Of a stretch of DNA of 19,934 nt, positions 8,938-18,132 are shown in pieces. Numbering within the stretch: position 1 is the first letter of the stretch; each line of letters opens with the position of its first letter. The position numbers were made by a program, and so were the translations under genes. Below the pieces are notes generated by a model. That model was not told the DNA's origin, ran no database searches, and was given only the letters and a program-made list of their open reading frames with translations. This stretch comes from Mycocentrospora acerina (lineage: Eukaryota > Ascomycota > Dothideomycetes > Pleosporales), in contig JAKUHH010000220.1 of assembly GCA_022701365.1 (NCBI GenBank), positions 1-19,934 of the forward strand. Reading direction: 5' to 3'.

Positions 8938-11119
8938 GACAGGGGCCTGTGAGTTGAGTGTTCTGCAACATGCGAAAAATTGGAAGCCGATTGTGCAGGA
9001 GTATGTTACACCTCTGATTGTTACCATAATGTCGGCTGCTTTGTATTCAATTGACTGTTCCAAAACGAATATTTCAACCTCAACTAGTGTAATAGACTGG
9101 TCCTCTAGATGCATCTGTAGAGGGCACCGAAATGACTTCTTAAACGTCTGATTTAATTAATCATTTATGTTATGTCAGATTTCCTCAACATCCAATCCCA
9201 GTGTAGAACCCAGGCTAGGCTCTCTACAATACATTCCTTTGCAGCAGACTCAAGCGTTAGTCAAAATTATATCAAGATCCCGCTCATGACACCAATATCG
9301 ACGCAACCCACGCAACGACAATATCAATGGCGTAACCTCGCATGAGGCGCAGCCCAAGATAGGATCGCCATCGTTGGTGTAGGTCATTTACGATAGTATC
9401 GCAGCGAGATGTCCAAGAGGGTCAAAGCTTTACCACACTCAATGACGGTAATAAGATCGGCTGAAGTTTGGATAATCATCACGGCAGTAGCGCATTCTGA
9501 TAGCAAATTATGGAGCAATTTTCGAGCCAGCGTAACAGTCCAGCCAGTGGGGCCACTAATGACAGCAGAAGAGCGGCACGAATGTCTGACCAGAAAATTT
9601 TCGTAGCACGACGCTAAGCCAGGACGCTCATTCCGGTTTTGGTACGGGTCAGCGCAAAGGAGGAGACTGGCGCACAACGATCCCTTGCGTGGATTACATA
9701 AAGGTAAGCTATTAGCTCCGCCTAGAAGGTTGCTACCCCTAACATGTCAGGCGTAATCCACAACAATTGCCGTTGTGGTACTCTCTCGAATATAATCATT
9801 ATTCGAATACTAGTAACTGACAGTCGTGTCAATTTATCAGTAACATGGCTCGTATGTCGTCATTCAGAATAACACCAAGGCTCTTTTTAAGTCGCACTAA
9901 TAACGCTCCCTGCAATCATCATAAAAAATTGCATAATTTTTAAATAATTTATGCACGGGGACTTGTCAAGAGAATGGGTTGAGATTTAAATAAGCTTGTT
10001 CAACGTTCATCGCTTGATAGCCTATTTTTGTATCAAAAAAGGGGTAATTTCTTCTACCGGGATTAGATCTAGCAACTCCCTAGATTGGAGGATAATCGCT
10101 TCAGCCTAGTGTTTAATTTTCAACCCTATAAATCAACATAAGCCTATGGGTAATAGGTCTGATATTTTATCGTGCCCGCGCGTCAAACGACGCTCCAGCA
10201 CCCACCTACCTCAAAATTCAACGCGTCACAAAACTGTCGATTAGAGCTCGTCTAAAGATGACAACTTTAATGAAGCATTCTCCATACAATTAAGTGGCTA
10301 ACTTTCTTAGTTTTGAACATTCAATCCTGACGTGGAGATGATTACCAAATATATTAAAAACAGGAACTCGTGAACCAACAAGAGGCTACCTACAGAGCAG
10401 GGTCTTCTAATTAAGCGAGAAACGGCCTGAGACCTCACATCATTTGAAGCTAAAGAGCCTGTAGGCGAGAGGTAGATTAGATGCTTCATAAACAGAATTT
10501 CGTCTAAATTCATATCACAAGGGACCACAAATGAAGACGTCAATCGCCACCAGGATGATTTGTGGGCTGCTTGTACATTTGATTTCCATCTTCCAAATCG
10601 AAAAGTAACTTGTATAAATTTGAGACTCAAAACAAGTGTAAGCAATGTAAATAAAAGTGTTTTTCTTGTCAGTAATTACCAGCGCCACAAAATCAGCACC
10701 GTATTAGAGAACGTAAGTAAAAAGCTAGATTACTGAACTTTTTCCGTGATAGTAGTCGCGAATAGATAGCACTCTTGCATGCGGACAACCGGATAGGCCA
10801 AGCTAAGAAGCCAGCCTGAGGATCATATTAATTAACTTTTTCTTGATGATCACAGATTTCGTAATGCTATGAATATTTTCGATTACTGTGACAGAAAAAG
10901 ATTCCGATCCACTCTCTTCTCCATTTATTCAGCTTATATAACTCAGTTGCTTAATGTGTGCATCGTCTCAAGTAATAAAGGAATCGACTGCTATCGTTTT
11001 GCATCATTCACAGTTAAGATTCATATAACTCATCTATTTGCAATCAACATTCGTGAATTATCACTTTCAAACTAGTATAGATAGTACAAACCCATCTGAA
11101 TTTTCCACAGAAGCAAGAA
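8938..11119. other. Gene-poor spacer upstream of the PAQR gene
   Basis: About 2.2 kb in which I can support no gene. Open frames at 9384-9677 (both strands) and 10307-10645 (minus) lack an ATG, or lack a recognisable domain. The part after 9,880 is clearly AT-rich. It should contain the PAQR promoter at its right end, but I see no unambiguous elements. Confidence 0.45.
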
Positions 11120-11251
11120 ATGCGTGTTCAGCCATCTCATGCTGATCACATACTTGACCAGCCTAATATTTCCCCCCTACCATGCGTGAAGAAAACTTCC
11201 GCTGGCCAATCCAGCAGCGGCCCAGATCAAGCACTTACATGCAGTCTATAA
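11120..11251 (+). promoter_or_regulatory. Upstream ORF overlapping the PAQR start
   Basis: An ATG at 11120 opens 43 codons ending at TAA 11249-11251 in a different frame, overlapping the first 70 bases of the PAQR coding region. If it lies in the mRNA leader it would reduce initiation at 11182. The transcription start is unknown. Confidence 0.35.
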
Positions 11252-11970
11252 GAACAATAGTAGGCATCCATACTGAGACAGTCAATATATGGTCTCATCT
11301 GCTTGGAGCTATCTGGTTTTTTTCTAGTATCGTATATTTCATAAGCACCTGTACCAATCTTCCCACATGCAACGCCGGCGTGATTCTTATCTACCTCATA
11401 TTTGTCTTTATCTGCTTCTTATGCTCTGCATTATACCATCTCTTTGCAAATCATGTTCAAGCTGACTTGTGGTGCCGCATCGATCATTTCAGAATCATTA
11501 CTCTCATCTGGGCTACCTCAGTATCGTTTGTATTTTTCTCCCTTGATTCTCAAGAAATGACACAATGGGTGTACAGTATTATCATCACTATAGCAGCGGT
11601 TTTTTGTATTTTCCGCCTTTCAAGCCTGGAGTTCTATCACACCAACGGTAGACAGAGCCGTATTGTCACGCATGTTGCATTCGGAGGATTCGCAGCTTTA
11701 CCGGCGCTCCAATTTTTACACCAGTGGTACGTGTTAGGTGGCCAATCTGATATCTTGCAAGCATTTTGGGTTTTTGTAATCACCAACACTATTGGAGGAG
11801 CAATCTATTCAACCAAGATCCTCGACAATACGTTAGGAGGGAATATTTTATCAGATCTTAGTCATAATGTCATGCATATTATGGTTATTGCTGGAGCAAG
11901 ATTTTATTACCAAGGCCTATTGTCTGCTTACCATTACAATCTTGTCAGAGAATCAAAGTCACAAACTTAA
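11182..11970 (+). CDS. PAQR family (Izh/AdipoR/hemolysin III-like) seven-membrane-segment protein
   Basis: This 262-residue single-exon gene shows the PAQR pattern: HTETVNIWSHLLG before segment 1 (residues 30-42), SALYH with His86, DHF with Asp101, and SHNVMH with His228 and His232 in the last segment. These His/Asp residues are the family's zinc-site ligands. Seven hydrophobic segments lie near 39-55, 65-88, 103-121, 130-147, 161-180, 190-211 and 229-250. Family members are membrane proteins linked to zinc and lipid homeostasis in fungi and to ceramidase-type hydrolysis in animals. The start is ATG 11182 (A at -3), with an in-frame TAA 18 bases upstream, so no longer N-terminus is possible without splicing. 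The cytosolic N-tail is short for a fungal member. A decayed paralogue lies at about 3.1 kb. It looks functional. The gene ends 58 bp before a pogo element. Confidence 0.9.
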   Translation: MREENFRWPIQQRPRSSTYMQSIRTIVGIHTETVNIWSHLLGAIWFFSSIVYFISTCTNLPTCNAGVILIYLIFVFICFLCSALYHLFANHVQADLWCRIDHFRIITLIWATSVSFVFFSLDSQEMTQWVYSIIITIAAVFCIFRLSSLEFYHTNGRQSRIVTHVAFGGFAALPALQFLHQWYVLGGQSDILQAFWVFVITNTIGGAIYSTKILDNTLGGNILSDLSHNVMHIMVIAGARFYYQGLLSAYHYNLVRESKSQT

Positions 11971-12028
11971 AACACAAATTACCCTGAATGTAAATATTTT
12001 ACAGATCAAGAATGAGGAAAGATGACTA

Positions 12029-12083
12029 ACGTGTTTTACAAGCGAGCGGTCCGTACAAGCGAGCGGTCCACCCTACCAACTTT
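12029..12083. repeat. Left terminal inverted repeat of pogo copy 1, with internal 17-bp duplication
   Basis: tacaagcgagcggtcc occurs at 12037-12052 and again at 12054-12069, one base apart, followed by accctaccaacttt. The right terminus at 18093-18130 has this unit once. Copy 2's left end (16041 on) shows the same doubled arrangement in diverged form. Confidence 0.85.
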
Positions 12084-12161
12084 GCGCACCTCTATACACG
12101 TATATCTTAACCACCTTATAAGGTAATATATAGATATTAATATAGTAGATTAGGTAGTATT

Positions 12162-13032
12162 CTAAGTATTCTTTTTGCACGTTCGTGAGTTGTGGTCAGT
12201 CTCCCTGCACCTCTTACAGCGCGCGAGAGCCTAGCGGCTGCAGCCAGATTGCTCTCCTCCTTAACGCTCTTCACAAGCAATCTGCTGATCAGCCTCTCGT
12301 TGAGCGAGTATATCCTCGCCAGCTCCCTTTGTTAAGACCTCTCGCTGCTGTATACGCTTTTTTTACGCTGTTTGCGCGCTGACGCTGCCTCATTAGCCTT
12401 CTCAAGGCTGGCAATCTGATCGCGCATTAGGTCAGCTGAGAGCATTATCACCTCAGCGCCCTTCTTAAGCTGATTGATTGCTTTAATGATAGAGGTAGAC
12501 GATAAGCTCTTGTGTTGCTGAACGCGATCACATATCAACGTTGATTGAGCTTCAAGCTCACATACGTTGCTCGGCGTACGAGCCTCCTAGAGAGCCTCTG
12601 GCAGAGCAGCTGGAGTAGGTGTACTCAGCTGCACGTCAAGTTTTGAGAGCACAGCGTCTGGTTGGAGAGGTACAAGGCCTGCGCCTCGAAAGGCTGAGCA
12701 GATATTAGCTGAAGTGGACAATTGACTGAACGCTGCCTTAAAGGCTGGCAGGAACTTAAGCTTAGTAATGTGTTTGATGTGATGGCGGATCAGGCTCTCA
12801 ACCTTACGGCTGTATGCGCGCTTCAACGGCGAGAAGCAGCCAACGTCAAGTGGCTACAGTAGGTGAAAAGAGTGATGCGGCATACAGAGCGTGTAGATAT
12901 TATTCTCCTTGCAAAGCTCTTGAAACTCAAGAGAGTGGTGGCTCTCGTGGCCGTCAAGGACAAGCAGGCGACGTGTACCAACAACACGACTCTTTGTATG
13001 AGCGTTAAAGTGCTTTAACCCCTCAACTCCTA
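12162..13032 (-). pseudogene. Pogo-like transposase, C-terminal half (copy 1)
   Basis: The minus-strand frame reads LLVLDGHESHHSLEFQEL (second catalytic Asp), then a stretch ending PLDVGCFSPLKRAY with the third Asp, where a TAG replaces the usual Gln before PLD. After that come the Lys-rich LMRDQIASLEKANEAASARKQRKK region and a C-terminal CCHC zinc knuckle (C-KR-C-RETD-H-NSRT-C, about 12178-12230). Termination is at 12162-12164. The helix-turn-helix domains and the first catalytic Asp are missing because the copy is truncated at 13032. Further TAG and frame breaks are present. The remaining right-hand frame runs into the MITE, so an open stretch there starts with non-transposase sequence. It is inactive. 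It is a sister copy of the 16.2-18.0 kb transposase. Confidence 0.85.
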
Positions 13033-13176
13033 ACGTCCGTCCTTGCGTAACAGGACACCCCGCGTGCCGGGACCAGCCAATCAACTTGCAGATTTTGGGC
13101 AGAAGTCTGTGATTCAAGCGAGCTGGTTGGCCGGTCCCGGCACACAGGGTGTCCCGCTACGCAGGGATGGACGTTA
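13031..13176. mobile_element. 146-bp palindromic MITE at the broken end of pogo copy 1
   Basis: It starts TAACGTCC and ends GGACGTTA. The two arms pair along most of their length, through GTGCCGGGACC/GGTCCCGGCAC and CCAATC/GGTTGG. The element is 142 bp plus flanking TA on each side, which indicates a Tc1/mariner-type TA insertion. The copy at 16272 is its near-identical reverse complement. No coding capacity. The left flank is transposase sequence; the right flank is not, so insertion alone does not explain this locus. Confidence 0.9.
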
Positions 13177-14044
13177 CCTGGGTTTACAATATTATATTCA
13201 GAACGATCGACAGGCAGTTGGAGTCAATTTTGGACCCCACGTAGCAAAACACTTGCTGATTCAAGAAAATAGTCAGATTTCAAACTTTCATAACCCTGCA
13301 TCATCGTGAGTAATGTGACCAACGAGTTGTCAGCTCAAACAATGAATCTCTTTTGTTATGCTTAGCTTATATAGGATATTTCAATTAAATTTTACGTGAT
13401 GCTTGCGCTCTCTTTGATTATTTTCGGCAAAACGTGTTCTTACGTCGCGCAGGGCGGGACCTTGGCTACAACAACACAGATACGGGCATTTTTGAAGCTT
13501 ACCAGTACTCTTCATCTCATTTGTAAGCTACTAATTTGTACAGTCTCGACTTTTGGGAATCATCTTTCTGGCTAACCTACAAATACTTTATATCGTCAAC
13601 GTTATCAAAAGAAATGCTTAAAATTTCTTATAGCGCCGAGCAAAATTTGATTTTGCACTTCTTGATATACAAAAAGTAATCCATCCGTCGTTAATTCCAG
13701 TACTGCAGTAAGAGATGCAATTCCAGCGCCATAGATGCCTAGACGATTATTGGGAAAAGATTTGCTTGTTTGAAATCAGAACTAATCCTGAATTATAGTA
13801 AAAATAATATTCTCCTTGTCATTGCGTTAAAAGCTAAAAGTCTTCCTTATTGAGGACTCTAGCTTTGACACCTCACCCTTCTCATTTCTATAGCAAAGGG
13901 GATCCTTAAATAAGCAAAGCCATTAATATAAGTCTTTTATACACTCAACTTTTTGACATCTTCAATAACAATAACAGATTTGCTTAAGCAGAATTTGTCC
14001 TACAAGAGACTTTTACCTCTCTATTTGTGCACTATTCTGTAACC
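13177..14044. other. Spacer and 5' region of the transcription-factor gene
   Basis: No gene is supported. An open frame that runs out of the MITE to 13309 has no recognisable domain. Close to the transcription-factor start there is a TATA-like stretch (aatataagtcttttatacac, about 13926-13945) and a pyrimidine-rich leader (acttttacctctctattt) before the ATG at 14045. Confidence 0.45.
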
Positions 14045-15891
14045 ATGCCTTCTGATGATGTTAAAAATATCGCCGCGTCGACGAAGCGGGCTTGCGATCG
14101 GTTTGTCCAACCTCTTTATTGCGTCACTTCCCTGCTCACACCGTACCCTATAGTTGTCGGAAAAAGAAAATCAGATGCAAGGTTGAGGGAAATAATCCTT
14201 GCGACCGTTGTACTTCCAGCTCCCATAAATGCACATACAAAAATATCCCACGAAGGAAAGAACGTACACGGCCTGAAGTAACGATTCTCTACAAGCTTCG
14301 TGGAAAGTAATTCAACGCTAAATTCGCTGCAGTCTTTCCCAGATTTGAATCCCAAAATACACCCAACGTCCTCTCCATCCGTTCCTATACATAGTCTACT
14401 ATCCCCGGCACTTATCCAAAACTGCCTGGATTGTTTCTTTGTACACGTTTATCCCTTGCAGCCTGCTCTTAATCTACAAGAGGCAAAACAAATCATTGCA
14501 AATATGGAGGAGTCAACGGAAGCTTACTGTGCGATTGTTGCTTTGTGTGCATGCGTGATGACGCAAGCAAGCGGTAGGCTGATGCGTGACACATTAACCC
14601 TCCCTGGTTTAACTAAGATGCCCATCCAAGATTTGGGTCAAATACTTCTTGAAGATTCAATTCGTAAACGGGAAACTTGTGATTACCGCGAGAACCCTTC
14701 GTATTTAACAGTCTTAGCTTCATGGTTCTACTATGGAAGCTACTTGGGACTGGCGAAAGAGAACACAGCCTGGTTCCACCTTCGGGAAGCAACAACACAG
14801 GCACAACTACTTGAGATGCAGAACGAAGAGACGTATGAAGATGAATTTCAAAACGAATCTCAGGTACGAGTGCTTTACTGGCTACTCTTTATCGCGGAAA
14901 GGTATATATTTGAGGAAAGGCTCACAAAGCCTATGTATCAATATCCTTAGCTCACAGACTTATCAGAACTTGTGCAATCCATGATTTTCGTTCGATATCA
15001 CTCTTTCCGACTATCAGTCTTCCATTCCTAGACAAAACATTCACTGATGAACATGTCAGAGTCAGGATGGAGGTAATGATCAACTTGTTCAAAACTATCG
15101 ATGGCCCATTTATCAATCTCTGGAATCGGGACTATTGGATTGTAGATTACAAATGGATCTTGCAATTGCAACAAAAAGTTTCCGATGCAGTCCCGTCGTA
15201 TTTCAACTATTCTGAGGCCCAAAAAGTTGATATCCATATTACTCAACAATGGCTACGGACGATTGTGTGGCGACTTTATTTTTACAATAGATTTGTTAAA
15301 AGTAACTCTAAAGACATTTCACTGACTTTCAAATACCCGATTCAGATATCTGAGGATTTGTTTTCAATGACTGAAAAATTCTCGCTACCAGCGATGGAAA
15401 TACATGGCCTGGGATTGGTGAGTCGCCCTTTCGTTTTCCCGGTTTAGTCATATCTCTCCGATTCGTTTGAGTTCATACCTTTGAGATGAAAATTCTTGTC
15501 TTTGTTCTACAGTTCAAATATTATTCTCTAGCATTACCTCTTGAAGGAAAGCATTTTCTTTTATCGACTGAGCTCTTATGCTTGAAACCGTTCCTCTTTC
15601 CCTGGTAAAACTACGACTAAAAACAGGTTGTGCTGATATTTCTTGCAGATCAAAAAACTATATGACATAGTGGATTGTTCGATAGATGTAACTTCCGGCA
15701 CCGATCTTCCGTTGGGCTCGTTCAATCCATATTCTCATTGTTCTATTCAAAGCTTCCTGACCCTAATTTCTAATCTCGGTGGCGGAAAAGTACGATACCT
15801 ACCAATTCTTATTCACAAGTTCTCTGAACTCTTGCCGAAGCTTTCGCTTCCCAAATCGATGGAACCTCCTACTTGGCCCCCGTTGCTCTAG
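14045..15891 (+). CDS. Zn(II)2Cys6 fungal transcription factor, five exons
   Basis: My gene model joins 14045-14100, 14154-14277, 14333-14934, 15018-15417 and 15649-15891, giving 474 residues with all junctions in phase. Splicing intron 1 (GTTTGT...CTATAG) completes the binuclear cluster C17-x2-C20-x6-C27-x7-C35-x2-C38-x6-C45, followed by a basic PRRKERTR. Intron 2 (GTAACG...CTGCAG) and intron 3 (GTATCA...CTATCAG) each remove what would otherwise be a frameshift or stop. Intron 4 is 231 bp (GTGAGT...TTGCAG). Residues about 80-330 form the fungal-specific middle homology region, with NTAWFHLREATTQAQLL and VRVLYWLLFIAERY as clear landmarks. EIHGLGL joined to IKKLYDI across intron 4 fits the family. 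It is probably a nuclear, DNA-binding regulator of a metabolic pathway; the target is unknown. The start has A at -3. The gene sits between two pogo copies. The splice sites are inferred. Confidence 0.8.
15418..15648 (+). other. Long fourth intron with an exon-like middle
   Basis: Within this intron lie a second acceptor (CTACAG, ending 15512) and a second donor (GTAAAA, starting 15605) with CTGAT as a branch point. The 92 bases between them stay open in the incoming frame. Including them gives a TGA at the next junction, so they could act as a poison exon, or be chance. Confidence 0.5.
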
Positions 15892-16271
15892 CGTTATTTG
15901 CTTCAGGCCACTGGATTAATACATCATATATTACTGACGGTCTTTAACATTAGCGGGCCATAATTCTTAAGTCACTGTGTTTAACAAAAATGCTTATTGT
16001 CATTGAAATTGAGATTTCATGACATCGTTTACTTAAGCCAACGTGTTTTATAAGCGAGTGACGCGTAGAAGCTAGTGACGCACCTCTCTAAGCGTTTATC
16101 CCAACATCCTTGTGAAATAATATATAGATGCTAAAAGAGTAAATCAAGCAGTATCTAAGGTATCTTTTCTACATTTACCTGAGTTATGCCCAGGCTCTCT
16201 GCACCTTATGCAGCGCGCCAGAGCCTGGCGGCTGAGGCATGATTGCTCTTCTTCTTGACCCTCTTCATGAG

Positions 16272-16417
16272 TAACGTCCATCCCTGCGTAGCGGGACACC
16301 CTGTGTGCCGGGATCGGCCAATCAGCTCGCTTAAATCACAGACTTCTGCCCAAAATCTGCAAGTTGATTGGCTGGTCCCGGCACGCGGGGGGTCCTGTTA
16401 CGCAAGGACGGACGTTA
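16272..16417. mobile_element. 146-bp palindromic MITE inserted in pogo copy 2
   Basis: Near-identical reverse complement of the element at 13031-13176, differing by a few bases. It sits in the transposase's C-terminal coding region. Copy 1 supplies the empty site: cttcacaagCAatctgctg there corresponds to cttcatgagTA-[MITE]-TActctgctg here. That fixes a TA target duplication and an element of 142 bp. Confidence 0.92.
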
Positions 16418-16446
16418 CTCTGCTGATCAGCCTCCTGTTGAGCAAG

Positions 16447-16743
16447 TATATCCTCTCCAGCTCCCTTTGTTAAGACTCCTTGCTTCTGGAGTCGCTTTTT
16501 CTTGCGCTGCTTCCGCTTTGATGCTGCCTTGTTGGCGCTCTTAAGACTGGCAATCTGATCACGCATCAGCTCAGCTGAGAGCATCATCACCTCANTATAT
16601 CCTCTCCAGCTCCCTTTGTTAAGACTCCTTGCTTCTGGAGTCGCTTTTTCTTGCGCTGCTTCCGCTTTGATGCTGCCTTGTTGGCGCTCTTAAGACTGGC
16701 AATCTGATCACGCATCAGCTCAGCTGAGAGCATCATCACCTCA
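16447..16743. repeat. Perfect 148-bp direct duplication around a single N
   Basis: 16447-16594 and 16596-16743 are identical base for base, separated only by N at 16595. This is what an unmerged contig overlap looks like. It artificially lengthens the transposase. Confidence 0.93.
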
Positions 16744-18092
16744 GCTCCCTTCTTAAGCTGATTAATCGCTTCAATAATAGAGGCAGGCGATAAGCTCTTG
16801 TGCTGCCGCACACGATTACGTATCAGCGTTGATTGAGCTTTAAGCTCACGTACGTTGCTTAGCGTACCAGCCTCCCAGAGAGCCTCTGTGACAGCAGCTA
16901 GAGTAGGGGTACGGAGCTGCACGTCAAGCTTTGACAGAACAGCGTCTGGCTGGAGAGGAACAAGGCCTGCGCCTTAAAAAGCTGAGCAGATATTAGTTGA
17001 AGTAAACGACTAATCAAACGCAGCCTTAAAGGCAGGCAGAAACTTAGGCTTTGTAATGTGGTTAATGTGGTGGCAGATCAGGCTCTCAACCTCACAGCTA
17101 TACGCGCGCTTTAACGGCGAGAAGCAGCCAACGTCAAGAGGCTGCAGCAGGTGGGATGAGTGAGGTAGTATGCAGAGCGTGTAGATACTGTTCTCCTTGC
17201 AGAGCTCTTGAAACTCAAGAGAGTGGTGGCTCTCGTGGCCGTCAAGGACGAGCAGGCGGCGCGTACCAACGACGCGAGTCTTCGTGTGAGCGTTGAAGTG
17301 CTTCAGCCACTCAACTCCTAGCTCGTTATTTGTCCAGCCACTGTCGCTGACTGCGATCACCCAGTCGCGTGGGATCTCTGCTTCCTCGTACCAGGCGGAT
17401 AGATGATAAACGGCGGGACTGACCAGCCAGCAGCATTGATCGCAGCGATTGCTGTTACCCATTCACGGTCGCCAGGCTGGACAGTCTTTGGCCGGCCTCT
17501 CCTCTCTGACCCTGTCACAACAAGCTGAGTCGTGATCTTGCCCATCATAAAGCCAGCCTCGTCAAAGTTGTGGCGTCATCATCGCAGATGCCGTACTTAG
17601 ACTTTGTCTCCTCTATAAGCTTAAATAAGCTCCTAATCAGGGCTGGATCCTCGCATAGAGCTCGCTGCCTATCATATGCACGATTGAAACGCGTCGTGAG
17701 ACTATCTGTACGCTTGACAAAGTTGCGCAGCCAGTAGACGCCGACCTAACCAGCGCCGCGCGCAGCCAGCAGTTTATCAGCTATGTCACGTACAGCAGCG
17801 TACGTAGGCGCAAATCCACGTGTATCCAAGTCGAGTATATGTCTGATAATCACCTGCTCCTCTAGCTGGGTGAGCTTCTTTAAGTTAGGCTGGCAATCAC
17901 GTCAGGTAGGCTTCCCAGCGCGTCGGTGGCGGAGAGTTGTTCGAGACACTTCAAACGTGCCTGCAGCGCGCCGCTCAGTCTGATTTTGATTTTTATAAAG
18001 AGCTAATATTGCAAGATGCATACCAGTCTCATGAGAAGCGTGTTGAGATAGATTTAGTGGAGCTATGATTAATTCAAGTTCATATACTACAA

Positions 18093-18130
18093 AAAGTTGG
18101 TAGGGTGGACCGCTCGCTTGTAAAACATGT
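18093..18130. repeat. Right terminal inverted repeat of pogo copy 2
   Basis: Its reverse complement starts acatgttttacaagcgagcg and goes on through gtccaccctaccaacttt. It matches the left terminus of copy 1 (12029-12083) more closely than copy 2's own left end, and carries the 17-bp unit only once. TA follows at 18131-18132. Confidence 0.85.
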
Positions 18131-18132
18131 TA

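Larger units (their letters stand above)
12029..13032 (-). mobile_element. Pogo-like transposon copy 1, truncated at a MITE
   Basis: It begins after a TA (12027-12028) with a terminal repeat acgtgttttacaagcgagcg that reappears inverted at 18093-18130. It contains the 3' half of a transposase on the minus strand and stops where the MITE begins at 13031. Aligned with copy 2 at 16-18 kb, the 5' half and the other terminus are missing: the sequence after the MITE is unrelated. The break lies at the ctccTAgctcg site of copy 2. Confidence 0.85.
16150..18021 (-). pseudogene. Pogo-like transposase (DD35D, HTH + DDE_1 + zinc knuckle), inactive
   Basis: The minus strand from an ATG at 18021 reads a helix-turn-helix region (QTERRAAGTFEVSRTTLR, then LTQLEEQVIIRHILDLDTRGFAP) and a CENP-B-type block with LLAARGAG followed by a TAG. 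Next are the first catalytic Asp in NFDEAGF (about 17560), the second in LLVLDGHESHHS (about 17245) and the third in LLQPLDVGCFSPL (about 17135). The last two are separated by 35 residues. A Lys/Arg-rich stretch (SKRKQRKKKR) follows, with a CCHC zinc knuckle near the left end. Damage includes internal stops, a one-base frame change just before NFDEAGF, a deletion with frameshift between PPFII and HLSAW (about 17415), the MITE insertion and the duplicated 148 bp. The catalytic triad codons are all present, unlike the copy at 1-1.5 kb. Confidence 0.85.
16041..18130 (-). mobile_element. Pogo-like transposon copy 2, full length, carrying a MITE
   Basis: The left terminus starts acgtgttttataagcgag at 16041 and the right terminus ends in the inverted form (gcttgtaaaacatgt) at 18130, followed by TA. 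Without the 144-bp MITE insertion and the 149-bp duplication around the N, the element is about 1.8 kb, the usual size of Fot1/pogo elements. The left flank is CA where a TA is expected. The left terminal repeat is more diverged (gagtgacgc for gagcggtcc) than the right. Confidence 0.85.

Noticed and set aside
9384..9677. 97-residue minus-strand open frame with an ISGPTGWTVTLARKLL stretch resembling a P-loop
   Set aside because: It begins at TTG, lacks the GKT/GKS of a real P-loop, and has no recognisable continuation. The overlapping plus-strand frame at 9409 is equally unconvincing.
10307..10645. 112-residue minus-strand open frame with a hydrophobic start resembling a signal peptide
   Set aside because: The only upstream start is TTG and a TAA lies a few codons further upstream. 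No domain is recognisable.
12854..13117. Transposase-like frame with an apparent novel N-terminus
   Set aside because: The N-terminus is read from the MITE; only the part left of 13031 is transposase.
13043..13309. 88-residue plus-strand frame
   Set aside because: Its first half is the palindromic MITE and the rest has no domain.
14290..14310. Apparent frameshift in the transcription-factor gene
   Set aside because: A 55-bp intron at 14278-14332 with GTAACG/CTGCAG joins the two frames in phase, so no mutation is needed.
14935..15017. Apparent stop and frameshift in the middle of the transcription factor
   Set aside because: Removing an intron with GTATCA/CTATCAG restores the frame (LTKP then LPFLDKTF).
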